Below are positions 43,844 to 55,348 of a stretch of 64,000 nt of DNA, piece by piece (the stretch's first letter is position 1; every line of letters starts with the position of its first letter). The stretch is from positions 5,399,001 through 5,463,000 of the forward strand of contig NC_091865.1 of NCBI RefSeq assembly GCF_019399895.1, written 5' to 3'. The translations under genes and the position numbers were made by a program. Under the pieces are notes generated by a model. The model had not been told where the DNA came from. It searched no databases and saw only the letters and a program-made list of their open reading frames with translations. This DNA comes from Cardiocondyla obscurior. Taxonomy: Eukaryota > Arthropoda > Insecta > Hymenoptera > Formicidae.

Positions 43844-45455
43844 TTACGTTTCTATTCTTATCTTTACTTACTCTGCCTTATTCTGCCTTATATTTCTACC
43901 TTGAATCCCCGCTTCCGACGCTCTTCATTTTACTTCTTCCTTTTTATTCTTTTTTATTCTTCCATTCACACCTATCTTTTCCCTTATCCTTTCCAGTCTT
44001 TCTAACCATTCTACCCCCTTCCTTCTCCTCCCAAAATTTTCTTCACCACCTCCTCCCAGCTTCTCTCATTTTCCCAATTTATACACTACTTCCATATATA
44101 TTCCCACATCTTGTCTTTCTCAAAACACATTCTACATTTTCTTTTCTCCTTCCCCTCCCAATACTTATTTCCTCTCATTTTCTCCTCTAATCTAAACTTT
44201 GCCATCCTTTGCCATTTTTCTTCCTTCCAGCCCAGCTTCAAATATTCTGGTATCCCTTATTCTTTCACTTTTTTATAATAATTATTAAATCTTGATCCTC
44301 TTATCTTTTCCCATCTTTCCTCTGTTTGCATTTCTTTATCTTTTTTCACCAAATACTCCCCTTTATTTCCCATCTTTGTCTCAAATCCTCCACTTCTTTT
44401 TCTGACCACCCCAATTTTTCAAAAAATTCCTTCCTCTCTTTTTCCCATTTCCCTTCACTTCTTCCCTCCCTCGCCCTTTCCTTTATTTCTTCCCAGCACC
44501 ATTTAGCTAACTCTCCCCCTTTCCCTTCTTCTAGACGTTTTTCATACTTCCACGCTCTCATCCCTGCTCTTCCCTTCAGTATATCCCTCTGTAACTCCTC
44601 TCTCACCATATATCCTGGTACGTATCTTTTCACCCCCAGCACCCATCTCAGATATCTTTCCTGCAGTATCTCTACCTTCTCCCTTTCTTTCCACCCCTAT
44701 ATTTCCACATTATAATTAACAACCGACCATATCAGTTTGTCAAATAGCCAGTCTTCTACTTCAATCTTTTCCGAACCTTCTTTTGCCTATACTCCATACC
44801 TGCCCCATTATTCTTGCCACTCTTTCCACCCTGTCTTTTACATGCTCCCTCTGTTTCCCGTTTTTTATGATCATATATCTCAAATATTTAAAACTTTTTA
44901 CTTCCTCTATTTCCTTTCCTTTTTAAACCCACTTTACCTTCTTCCATCTCCCTCCACCCTTTCGACATCTTATTATCTTTGTCTTATTTACGTTCACTTC
45001 CAGACCTTTCTCCTTCACATATTCCTCCATATTTTTAATCATTCCTTTCATTACCGCCTCATTTTCTGCCATCAATGCAATGTCGTCCGCGTACGCCAGC
45101 GAGTAAAATCTCTTATCTTTTATCTTTATCCCTTCCCATCCTCCCTTTTCTAATTCTTCGTCCAAATCTGCCAATAAAAGAGTGAACAGGCTCGGACTAA
45201 GCGGGCAACCCTGTCTTACTCCCCTTGTCGTCCAAAAACTTTTCCTTTTCTTCTCTTTTACTTTAACTTTACTTTAACTGTATTTACTTTTTCCTCCAAA
45301 ACTTCTTCACACCTTCTTATCAATCCCTCTCTTACCCCCCTTTTCTTCATTGCTTCCACCAATTTTTTTCTGTCCACAAAGTCAAAAGCCGCCCTCATAT
45401 CAATAAATGCTATTACCATTTTTCCTTCCTTATAATTTATAATATACAAAATTAA
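43230..45455 (-). mobile_element. LINE, 5'-truncated
   Basis: Minus-strand remnants of ORF2: RT box A FIDMRAAFDFVDRKK (45258-45449), the catalytic region SLAYADDIALMAENE (44923-45174), thumb/connection helices (44346-44642), a zinc-finger tail near 44050-44220 and the untranslated GGACCCCCGCTTCCG-type sequence near 43905. Frameshifts separate the pieces. The 5' end is cut inside RT near 45455. This is the same family as the copies at 33176, 47774 and 55360. YADD and the domain order fit an R1/jockey/I-type element; the clade is not settled. Confidence 0.75.
43543..43841. repeat. Compound GA / GGGAGA array
   Basis: About 300 bp without interruption: (GA)n to 43609, then an irregular GGGAGG/GAGAGG transition, about 20 copies of GGGAGA (43630-43760), then (GA)n again. 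It lies in the LINE 3' untranslated region, where the sister copy at 33585-33607 has only a short GA stretch that probably seeded it. Confidence 0.95.
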
Positions 45456-45580
45456 TTAATTTAAAATTGAATGTTTTAGATATACAAGTAAAGTAACTAG
45501 TGTGATAAAACCTTTGATTTTAATTACAATAACAACGACAGCAACAGGAGTTATTTTTGGAAGTCTAAATATGGTTACTG
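45456..45580 (+). other. Possible small exon, unidentified
   Basis: Between TTTTAG (about 45480) and GTAAGT (about 45582) one plus frame is open for about 33 codons: SVIKPLILITITTTATGVIFG, a hydrophobic stretch that could span a membrane (two parts of a longer reading). The flanking consensus sites are good, but no neighbouring exon or family match is seen. It could be chance. Confidence 0.2.
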
Positions 45581-47261
45581 TAAGTAAAACATAAATTTTA
45601 TTTTAAAAGAACTTGGCACTGCTGTTTAAAAAAATTTTGATTTACTTAAATGTATAGTACATTATTCAATTTTATTATACAAGGTGTTACGTTTCAAATT
45701 CCACCGTTTTTTTTTTTTTTTGACGCGCAATTAAAATAAACATCCCATAAAAGAACGGACCATAATCCATTAACGAATGAATATTAACAAACAATAAATT
45801 TTTGAAAATTATATTCTTTCAAAAAACTAAACTCACAAAGCATTAAAAAATTTATCTATCGAAAAAACACATGCTCGAAATTTTTATGTAGCGAAAGGGG
45901 ACCAGCAAGCTGAAACAACAGAAATAAAATTTACGCAACACTTAAATATACAATTAAATATCATTAAAAAAAAACAAAAATAAAAGCATTAATAAAGTCT
46001 TTTTGACTCGCAATCGCGACACGCTCACGATATCTTATTAAAACCGAAAGGCGGATATGCCATAATTGTGTGGGTTAAGAATAACAAATCATAAAAAAAA
46101 AAAAATTTAACATAACTGGAAGGTTCAAAGATAAAATTTTATTTTGTTTATAACACCTTGATCGAATTAAACTAAGCCCTTTGTTATATCTAAATTTGGT
46201 AATTTGGGAAGGTGAAGGGAAAAGCTCGGAATAACAACTTGGTATAATAAATACGTTTATATTCGTTCCATACTTTGACTACATGGTTTGAGAGCCAGAG
46301 CTCAACTGACTGGACGAACTCGCATCACAAAAGCAAGCAGCTTCGGAAAAGTTTAGTCAGATTTACACGCACTACATATTAGATTTCGCATGTGGCGTCA
46401 TCGCAACGCAGATTGATAAAGGACAGCTGTACGATATATAATACCCTTGAAAGCAGAAACCACGCATAAATATTAATAGTAAGCTCCAATAAATGATAGG
46501 AATCTCTTTAGTTATTAATAAGTACACATAATTATAAGAAATCACGGAAGAGTGAAAGATCTAAATTAACAAATTGAAGTTTAACAAGGGAAGGTTGCAC
46601 TCCATAGAATACCGATTTTGTTCAAACTCGTAGAATTTGAAGATTAGTGTTTCCACATTACTCCGGTAAAGTAGCTCAATGTATCTCTAAAAAATAACAG
46701 AAAAAATTAATTTTAAACATTTTCGATGTGTTTAAGTACAGTACAGTTATACTTATTTTCGAAGCAGCGTAATACCTAGCGCAGACAGCTCTAGCCTCGT
46801 AACCGCGGGATCGCTAGTTCAAGTCACCTATAGGTAATATTTTTTTATTTGTTTTTAAATCTGTATCGAAATAAACAATTATAAATTTTATTTAATTAAT
46901 AATAAAATAAATAATATAAATAAATAAAAAATTAATAAATATTATATAAATATATGAATAAATAAATAAAAATAAAATAATTAATTAAAAAAATGAATAT
47001 TATATTTAATTACAAAAAAGAAAAAATAAAAATATTAGGCAAGAAAGTGACTTGGATTTGACCTTTTCCTCCTGATATCTGTGGTTTGTGGGCTTTGTCC
47101 CCACGTAGTATTACTCACAAAAAAGGTTAAACAACCCGAAAATTAAAAAAAATATGATACTTTGTGTGCATGTAGAGTAGTTCATCTGTAACATAAAACT
47201 ATTTTTTGTTTATGCTAAATTTCACTTTAAAGGGGTGAAACCACCCCTTACAAATAGAAGG
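45581..47261. other. No gene recognised
   Basis: Mostly AT-rich. An ACAAGGTGTTA word at about 45681 is mirrored by AACACCTTG at 46153, a weak hint of a small inverted-repeat element. The GC-richer piece near 46270-46450 shows no long frame. Confidence 0.35.
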
Positions 47262-47550
47262 GTTTTTACTTTTTTCGATATAACTCGAAAACTATTTAAG
47301 ATATCAAAAAAAATTTTATATAAAAGTTTTATAGTGAAAACAACTATATTTTACTGCAGTAACAAAATTAGATAAAAAAATTTTTTTAACAAAATGTTTT
47401 ATAAAATTACAAAAAAAATTTTTTTTTTAATTTTATTATTGCAGTTAAACGGAGATGTTTCTACTATAAAACTTTTGATAAAACTTTTTTTGATATCTTT
47501 AATAGTTTCCGAGTTGTATGGAGGAAAGTAAAAAACCTCTACATATGAAA
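47262..47550. repeat. Hairpin repeat, copy 1
   Basis: Imperfect inverted repeat with arms of about 130 bp: GGGTTTTTACTTTTTTCGATA, AACTCGAAAACTATTTAAGATATC, AAAGTTTTATAGT and TGCAGTAACAAAATTA on the left (several parts) are mirrored on the right. The centre is T/A-rich near 47400. It shares family features with 60055-60415. Confidence 0.7.
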
Positions 47551-47565
47551 AAACTTTATTTCCGT

Positions 47566-47773
47566 AAGAATTATTTTTAAGCCGCAACTAAAAAATTTTT
47601 AATTTATTTGTTACTCTATATGCGTAAAGCTTCTCATTATAAGAACAATTTAATCAGGTTAATACGCTCAATAATAATAATAAGATTTCCATAAAAAAAG
47701 TCAGAGAATTTTTTAATATTCAAAATTGCGAAACTGTGTGTGCAATAATTCATCTTTAATATAAAACTTTTTT
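47566..47773 (+). repeat. 208-bp direct repeat, copy 1
   Basis: AAGAATTATTTTTAAGCCGC through CAATAATTCATCTTTAATAT recurs at 48758-48966 with roughly nine in ten positions matching by eye. Between the two copies lie a LINE 5' fragment and a family C LTR. Confidence 0.8.
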
Positions 47774-48098
47774 GGGACTTTCGTTTCCGATAGTGTAGCG
47801 AGCTGACGTATGTGTGAGCGAGTGCGCGTTGGGAAAAAGGTTTTATAGTTAAGAAAAAGTTTATAGAAGAGGAGGTGTGGTGCTGAGGATAGAGGAGAAG
47901 GTTTTTAAGGTGAGTGATTGAAGGGAAAGTGAAGAGATAAAAGTAAAGGGAGAAAACAGAGAAAGTGTAAGGCAAAAGATTTGGAGGTTAGGTTGGCAGT
48001 GACAGGGAGACAAAGGCTGTGGGTAAGACAAAGGAAAGAAGGATGATAAGGGGGCGAAAGAGAAAGTATTCAAAGATTTAAATTTAATTAATTGGCCA
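47774..48098 (+). mobile_element. LINE 5' end fragment
   Basis: GGGACTTTCGTTTCCGATAG onward matches, in inverted orientation, the 5' end of the long LINE copy (about 59330-59625): GTATGTGTGAGCGAGTGCG and GAGGAGGTGTGGTGCTGAG. Only the 5' untranslated region is present. It stops where the family C repeat begins. Confidence 0.75.
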
Positions 48099-48700
48099 TG
48101 TTACCGCCGCGGGGGCAGCACCTCGTGACCGATCGCCGGCGACGGATCGATATCGATCCGTCGTTCGATAATTGCGTCTGATTCTCGAAGGCGTTGCCGG
48201 CTCGAGGCTTATCATTGTTCGTCTAGCTGTGCCAAGCATCACCTCGTGTGCAACAACGTGCAGTGTGCTTCTCTCGGAATTCTTACTCATTGTGCTACTC
48301 ATTGTTCTACTCATCGCTTTGTCTTCAGTACAACTCATCCAGATCATCCTCGCCGTGTGCAACACGCCAAGAATCTTCTGGAAGACATCATCCTGCAGCA
48401 CGAGGCGTGTTGAACCTCGTGCTCAGTAGCTCATCAGATCTCGCAGCGTGTGATCTCACGATTAATATAATCGTGACTCAGTTTAACTGAGTGCGGGCTC
48501 TCAAAGACATTTAGACAGATATCGAATTAAAGACTAACTCACGCGTGAAACTCATTATTTAAACTCAGTGCGGATCTCATCTATCGGCCACGTGCTCAAC
48601 GCGTGTCTCCACGTAACTCGTATATTCGAAGGGCTTCCATCCGTCTTTCCGCGTTAAATAAACCGGCCACGACCGCGTTACCATCCCCGCGGCGTTAATC
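48099..48700 (+). repeat. LTR-like repeat, family C
   Basis: Inverted counterpart of 31542-32140. It begins TGTTACCGCCGCGGGG, and CCGCGTTACCATCCCCGCGG lies near its other end. It contains the shared GTGTTGAACCTCGTG and CGATCCGTCGTTCG words. It interrupts or abuts the LINE 5' fragment. Confidence 0.55.
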
Positions 48701-48757
48701 GTAAATCTCTCATAAATTGTAATTACTCATTTTTTATACAGAAAGGAAGAGGTAGTA

Positions 48758-48966
48758 AAGAATTATTTTTGAGCCGCAACTAAAAAATTTTTTATTTATT
48801 TGTTACTCTATATGAGAAAAGCTTCTCAATATAAGAACGATTTAATCAGGTTAATACGCTCAATAATAATAATAAAATTTCCACCAAAAGAAGTTAGAGA
48901 ATCTTTAAATATTCAACATTGGGAAGTTTTGTGTGCAATAATTCATTTTTAATATCAAACTTTTTT
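48758..48966 (+). repeat. 208-bp direct repeat, copy 2
   Basis: Second copy of 47566-47773. Its right edge coincides with the start of the Tigger-like terminal inverted repeat at 48961. Confidence 0.75.
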
Positions 48967-49490
48967 GTTCGTGCTTCAATTCAAGTGACTGATTATGAAA
49001 TTGAAAGTAAATGTGAACTTTGTGTGATCTGTCGAAAGACGAGAAATAACAACAAAAATGAAACGGAATCAGGTTTTATCGATAATTTTGTCAAACTTTC
49101 CGATTAACTTGATGCGGATGTTTTTACTCTCTTATTTATGATATGAATAACACTATATTACATTATTGCAAACAAAAATGATATCAAGTTATTTAATAAA
49201 AATGAGTTTTATTGCGTCTTTTGATTTATATAAATATGTCGGAAATATTATTTTCAGTTTTACTTAAGACAGCAATCTGACATTATTATATTGAAAAGTT
49301 TGTGATCTTTTCTAGATAGAATTTTCTTTAATATAACATCATTCAATATTGCAAACGTAATTAATACGTTAGCAACATTTTAAATTGTAAGTATCACACC
49401 ATTAACTCCATTTGAAATTAAAGTACACAAGAAATTCGTAACATTATACAAAAATGTCAAGATACACGTTCAATATCATCATTTAAACAT

Positions 49491-52400
49491 GATTACATGC
49501 TTGATTTTGCTGATCCATCAGAACTGCACGATGTACAAGTTGTAAAGTATATTACACCAGCAGAAAGAGAAGAAGACACATTTGAATCTGAAGAATGCAT
49601 TATTGATAATGAAGGTTAAACGATCGGTTTTTATTACAAAGAAAAGCTGTTAAATTTTGGAAAAACGGAAAAACGACACGTCGAACTTTAAGTAGTGTAC
49701 AAAACTGTTTTTGCAAAGTTAAATCGTTACAACAGCTACATAGATGGGAAATGTGTATAGAGAAAGGTGAAACAAATGCAGACAAATTTGCATTTATAAC
49801 GGAATATGTACTGCAAAAGTTTGAAGAAGGTTGTGATAGAAAAACTATTATACATGATATGAATTTAAGATTATGGGTCTTGGAAGCAAAGAATCAAATG
49901 GATTTACTTGAATTTAAGGCAAGTAAATGGTGGATTTGGAAATTTAAGAATGTACTGTCACGATTTTATACTTTCCCCCTCGCGGAGGAAAGTCGCGAGC
50001 AAAAGAGACGGCCGAGCACGGACGAAAAATTCGTGCGCCGCCGTGACACGAGGGGATAGGGAGGGAGGAGGGGTCGCGGTACCTCAGCCGTATCCCGGCG
50101 CGGGACGGCGTGATCAGACAACGAGATGGTTTTGGGCGCCAGGCACGAGCCCAGCCGTGCCAATTTTATTCGCGAATTAATTCTCTTTTCCCAGCAAATA
50201 ACGATAAACTCGAACTGCCGTCACGCGCAGGGGCTAGCTCATCCAAACGGAGAGGGGCGGGGTATAGCGGGCGGAATTCTCGGACGGACGGAAACGACGG
50301 CACAAAATAAGTTTTACGCGACACCCAAAAATCGGGTAAACCAGTACGCCGTTTATTACGGAATATAAAATAATAATAATAAAAAAAGAATGATATAAAA
50401 TAGCGAAAAGAAAAGGAGAAACGCGATCGAGTGCCGTAAAGTTGCCTTGATCGTATCGGCAAATTAACAATACCAAAATCGCTAACGATTAGTTTATTTA
50501 GATCTCGCTTTTTCGTAACTCTCGCGTCGGCCCTGACTGTTTTGGCGCCGACCACGCGCCTCTCATGCACGCGGCGTGTTTTCGCCGGACGTCGCAACAT
50601 TAAAGAATCTACGCGTAAAGTATGTACGGTCACCCGTCGTCAACGAAGTCGCGAACGCGAATTCCTACCCCGGCCGCTGCCAAGGGCTCTCCGTGTGGTC
50701 GTAGACAATCAAATCCGTCAGAAAGCAGTCACCGATACATGCAACCGATTGCTGTCCCGTTTTTCCCCGCGGGATCCGGCCGGCGTTATCTGAACGCCCG
50801 TCGAAAGCCACTGATCCGCGCGGGATTCTTGCTCCGCGACACGTTTCACTAAGAGATCTACCGGGCCCGGGTACCCGTTCCGAGTGGCCGGGTATCGTCC
50901 GAATACGCTGTCGTCTTCTCGAGAAGCGGGAGGCTTCACAAAAATATTAACGCCGCAAAGCGGTTGAAAGATCCTCATCGATAACTGCTCTCCCTGTCAC
51001 GGACTCGTTTTCGCTCTCTCTCTAGCGCTAGTGGCCGCTTCCACACAGAGTAGTCCTCTCACTTGCTCCCGCTATCGCTCGCTATCGCTTAGGTCGACCG
51101 CTCGGTTTGCTTGCCCACACGGAAGAGAGCGAGGACCGCGCGAAATTTCGACACGAGGCCGGGCGTATCCCCACCCCAAGGTCTCGCGGATTTTTCCGCG
51201 CGCGAAGTCGCCAATTTTCCGCGGACGTGGCAGCCCTCGCGGGACCCTATCGGTAACTAATAGGTTGGCGCGAATTTTGGATGGTCCTCTTCAAGGCCTT
51301 CGTGATCCTTCCGTTGTCGGATTTCAGAGACGAGGTGCTTTGGTCGGACGCATCCTCAGGTGTTCTCGGGATGAGTGGCCTCCCATCCTCGGCTTGCATG
51401 TTGTCGTCTCTTTATCCGGGCGTCAGTTATTATTTCCGCGGTTCCCGCTACTTTCGCTTCCCCCGCACGGTGTGGCTGGCCCGTAGCCTCGGCGACATAC
51501 GATAGCAACAAGAAGCATAACCACGGCCGTCAAATTTTATTGCTCGGACACGGACAAAGAATTCCGGAAGCGTTCTCGCGACCCCTCGCCCCTCTCTTCT
51601 CGGCGGTTCGTCCGGCGCCGCTGCGCCCTGGGACGGCCGCGGGAAGCTGCGACAAGGCAGCGAAAGCCGCCACGTCACAGTACATAGAATTGTTTCCCGT
51701 AAGATAACAACATTCAGAACGCGAGTTACGCTTAAAAGTATAGAAAATCTACGAGATATCGCAGAATCGTTTGTTTCAAACGTAAAATCTAGTATTCCAG
51801 TTATTGGAGATGAAGAAGTTTATAATGTAGATGAGAGTGGCTTCAACCTTGAAATACATTCTGGGAGAACATTGGCGAAAATAGGAATAAAAACAGTTGA
51901 AGCAACGGTTCAATCGGTATCTGCTACGACACACAGTTACACTATAATGCCGATTATTTCAGCAAGTGGAAGTCTTTTTTAACCATTATACTTGGTTTTA
52001 AAGGAATCTAAAGGAATATTTGGTCCAAGAGTGGAAAAATTTCTTTTCCGTCCAGTTAACATCTATATTCAAGCTTCGAAATCAGGGAAACTTACATCTG
52101 AACATTTTGAAACTTGTTTTAGCGAAGTGTACCTACCGAATACTGGTCATAAAAGCATGCTACTACTTGACTCGTGGACGGGACACTGTCTAAGCCAGTT
52201 ACAGCATTTAATTCCAAATAAAAAGGAAGTACAATTTGTAACCATTCCGAAAAAGACGACGAGTATGATTCAACTTTTAGATGTGTTTAGATTCCGGATT
52301 TGGAAAAATTTTGTACGCAGATTTTTAGATAATGTAATTTTCCAAGAAAGAGATGTCAATTTGCATTCCAATAATAAAATAATAAAGTTGCAATCACTAA

Positions 52401-52597
52401 CGCACAATTAGCTTTCTTTACCTAGGTTCAAAAATCTTTTCAAATATGCTTGGATTAAAAGCGGATATGTAGAAACGCATTCTGGAGAATTTCAAAATCC
52501 AGTGGATTTATGTTACTTTAAAAATAAAAAACTGTTCGTAAAACTAGATAAAGTTATTTTACATTATTATATACAATATTTATGCACAGAAACATGA
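49491..52597 (+). pseudogene. Pogo/Tigger-like DDE transposase relic
   Basis: The plus-strand order is an acidic leader (PAEREEDTFESEE), a helix-turn-helix region with KAVKFWKNGKTTRRTL and a CENP-B-type second helix block with FKASKWWIWKFKN. The 1724-bp solo LTR interrupts here. After it come VDESGFNLEIHSGRTL with the first Asp, PIISASG, SKSGKLTSEHFE, LLLDSWTGHC with the second Asp and TIPKKTTSMIQLLDVFRF with the third. Removing the LTR and one GTAC copy restores the codon phase exactly at the break. Frame breaks near 49617, 51980 and 52410 make it non-functional. A Cys-rich tail (CKICEMDAFIRCAWC, near 53195) probably belongs to it, beyond another insertion. Confidence 0.75.
49956..51679 (-). 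repeat. Solo LTR, gypsy family A, TSD GTAC
   Basis: 1724 bp, TGTCACG to CGTCACA, flanked by GTAC (49952-49955 and 51680-51683). It is more diverged from the complete element than the copy at 41494. It lies within the Tigger-like transposase gene. Confidence 0.92.
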
Positions 52598-52646
52598 GGA
52601 GGTCAATAGATTTTAATTAGAATACGCAAAACACATCCTTTATAAT

Positions 52647-53148
52647 GAAGCGGTCGCGGCTCACGCTCTGTTCACGTGACGTTGCACGTGTCGGCTAAAT
52701 ACCGCATTGGGCGTAAGTTCAGTTGAGTTGAGAAGCACAATAAGTCCACAAATAAGAGAACACGAAATTATATTAATCGCGTGTGAGTCTATTATCTGAT
52801 TTTGAGTCTATTCTGCCGCGAGTATCACTGAACCTCTTGGCCTTGATGAAATGACAATGGTGATGTACCTGTAGTTTACGCTGAGTTGCTCCTTCTTATA
52901 AGTTGAGAAAGCCTACAATTTTAACTGAGTAGCTTCCGTTGAGTCGTCCAAATCACCAATGTAAATCTTGAGTTACACAATCCGCGCACGTGTTATCACA
53001 TTGAGTGCCAACATACAATTGTCGGTACCGGAACCGGCAACGAACGGGCGGAACACGAAAGCGCCGCTAATCGATTAACGGATCAATTAGAATTCAATCG
53101 ACGCTGCCGTGCGCTCATGAGATGCTGCCGCTGGTGGGCGCGGTACAT
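52647..53148. repeat. LTR-like insertion in the Tigger-like element
   Basis: A GC-richer block from TGAAGCGGTCGCGG to GGGCGCGGTACA separates the body of the transposase from its Cys-rich tail. It has TG..CA ends and several GAGTTGAG words but no exact duplication and no second copy in the window, so the boundaries are approximate. Confidence 0.4.
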
Positions 53149-53683
53149 TTAATCGCATTATTATACAAAAACATATACCTAAATGTAAAATTTGTGAAAT
53201 GGATGCTTTTATACGCTGTGCATGGTGTGTTAAATATTCTGTTTTAAGCATTTTTATGAAGAATACCATTATTGTACTAATTATAATCCGTAAATTTTAG
53301 CATATCTACCTTTTTACACTTAAACATTTCTTACAATGTATAATTATGAAACGCAAATAGTGTACAAATAGTGAATGTAAACGTTTTAAGTACGTACAAA
53401 TAATATGTTTAAATAAATAAAAAACAATGCAAATTTATAGAAATTATAATTCAAACATTGTTACATTTTGATACAAATTTATTCATTAATATGTTAAGAG
53501 TCAAGAATCAGAAACATCCGCATCAAGTTAATCGAAAAGTTTGACAAGGTTATCGACACAACCTGACTGTTTCATTTTTGTTGTTATTTCTCGTCATTCG
53601 ATAAATCACGAAAAATTTATATTTACTTTCAATTTTATTATCAATCACTCGAATTGAAGCACGAACAAAAAATTTTATGAATA

Positions 53684-55348
53684 CAAAGTGAATTTTAATG
53701 GTTATACCAGTCTTTTACCGTACGAACTAATTACCGACTGGAACTTTAATTACCGATTTTCTCAATAGATCGCGGGGCTATAAAAAACAACCGCGTGTAT
53801 AAGCAAGTTAAACATTTTTATTTAATATAAATATTATTAATAATATTTGTGGCTTTAAAAGTGGACTTCCACACAACCTTTAAAGTGCCACTTTTGGCGC
53901 GTTAAGTTTTTTAAAGTGGACTTTCGCCCGTAGCCATATCGTACCACATTTCGTCCTATTTCCGACGGTAAGCTAAACAGATATATTGAGTCATATTGCG
54001 TAAAAGTACATGCAAATGAAAATTTTTATCGGCATGCAATCGTGCGCAACATGTCCGCAATATATTCGTTTAAAACTTTATTTAAGTAATTGCTCAAAAT
54101 GAGCCCCCTCCATCCGCTCACAAAATACCGCCATTTTCAATAATGCGCTACATACCCGGCGTAGGATCTGCGGACTTATTGCGCGGCAAGCTCGCACAAT
54201 CCTGTCTTTCAAATCATCTACGCTTGCAGGTCGCGTAGCGTCAACCTCTTGTTTAACGTGACCCCACAACAAGAAGTCTAGCGGTGTTAGGTCTGGTGAA
54301 CGCGGCGGCTATTCGTGAGGACCATGAAAACCGATCCAACGATTACCGAATTTTCTGTTCAACAAGGCTCTTGTTTTATTGGCCGTATGCGCAGGGTGGC
54401 CATCCTGTTGGAACCACATATTCATATGTGATTCCAAAGGCACATCGTCCAATAAATTTCCAAGATCTCGTCTAAGAAATCTTCGGTATTGTTGGCCATC
54501 GATCTTTCCCGAGATAAAATATGGTCCAACGATGTGGTTCCCAAGAATACCCGCCCAAACATTCACAGACCACCGGACTTCTGAATGCGTTTGCTGCATC
54601 CAGTAGGGATTCTCGGTGGCCCAATAATGTAAATTGTGGCGGTTAATCACACCATTATTATGAAAAATACATTCGTCCGAAAACAGAATGTATTTTGCAA
54701 AATAATAGTTTTCTTCACTTACATTAAGAAACCACCGACAATACCGCAATCTGCGAACGTCATCGTTAACATGGAGTTCTTGAGAGTAAAGCAGATTTTA
54801 TAGAGATGGAAGTGACCCGATTTTAAAGCTTTACATACCGTCGCCTGACTCACTCCTTGGTTCCGAGCTACGGTCCTCGTACTAATGGTCGTTTTATTCC
54901 AAACTATTTCTCGGATTTCAGCCGTGTTTATATACCGTGTTCGGCTTATAAAAAATATAAAAATAATGTAAAGATATAAACTTATTTTAGCAAAAGTGTT
55001 GTAATTAAATATGTTATACCTGCAGGCTTAATAGGACGAAATTGTCCGTAACGTCGAAGCCTCGCCACCAGCCTTGGAAAAATTTGTCGGTACGGCTGCT
55101 TGCGCTCCGGATACCGCTGAGAGTACATTCTCGCGGCTACGCTCGGATTTTCGTGACATAGTATGAACACTGAAAGCATGTCATATATCTCACTATTAGT
55201 AAAATTATGAGCCATGGTTATCTGTTATGCTCAATATTGAAGCGAGGCAACGACTGAATAATAAAAAAATTATAATTTGTTAAGAGACACCGACGTTAAG
55301 TAACAAACTATAATTTTTTTTCTGCTACAACTATTAAAATTTACCCTG
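53684..55348 (-). mobile_element. DD41D element, third copy
   Basis: The left end CAAAGTGAATTTTAATGG and right end ATTAAAATTTACCCTG lie next to TA (53682-53683, 55349-55350). It is the same family as the palindrome at 9607-12843. At the 5' side (55260-55320) it keeps a short inverted AAATTATAATTTGTTA / TAACAAACTATAATTTT structure around GACACCGACGTTAAG, the counterpart of the palindrome's centre. It starts only 10 bp after the Tigger-like element. Confidence 0.85.
54078..55215 (-). pseudogene. DD41D transposase, third copy
   Basis: Starts MAHNFTNSEIYDML at 55215, with ARMYSQRYPERKQPYRQIF helices, then CCTGCAG/GTATAA (55018) and an acceptor TTATAAG/C near 54945, bounding an intron of about 75-80 bp. 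The main exon has SQATVCKALKSG, LFSDECIFHNNG (first Asp), NVWAGILGNHIVGPYF, QQDGHPAH (second Asp), a TAG at 54309 in place of Trp, then LTPLDFLLWGHVKQEV with the third Asp in the same frame, ending EQLLK at 54078. An indel near 54785 also breaks it. This copy best shows the gene structure of the family. Confidence 0.82.

Larger units (their letters stand above)
48961..53672 (+). mobile_element. Pogo/Tigger-like element with long TIRs
   Basis: About 165-bp terminal inverted repeats: 48961-49127 (TTTTTTGTTCGTGCTTCAATTC ... in two parts, to GATGCGGATGTTT) against 53512-53672. Between them are a transposase relic, a family A solo LTR and a second LTR-like insertion. The duplicated target cannot be read confidently because T/A runs border both ends. 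Confidence 0.78.

Noticed and set aside
45681..46163. Small element with ACAAGGTGTTA inverted ends
   Set aside because: Only about 11 bp of inverted match in AT-rich sequence; no duplication or second copy.
46769..46835. tRNA-like sequence (CTCTAGCCTCGTAACCG .. GTTCAAGTC)
   Set aside because: It has weak box A and box B similarity, but I could not draw a complete cloverleaf, and no SINE body or tail is evident.
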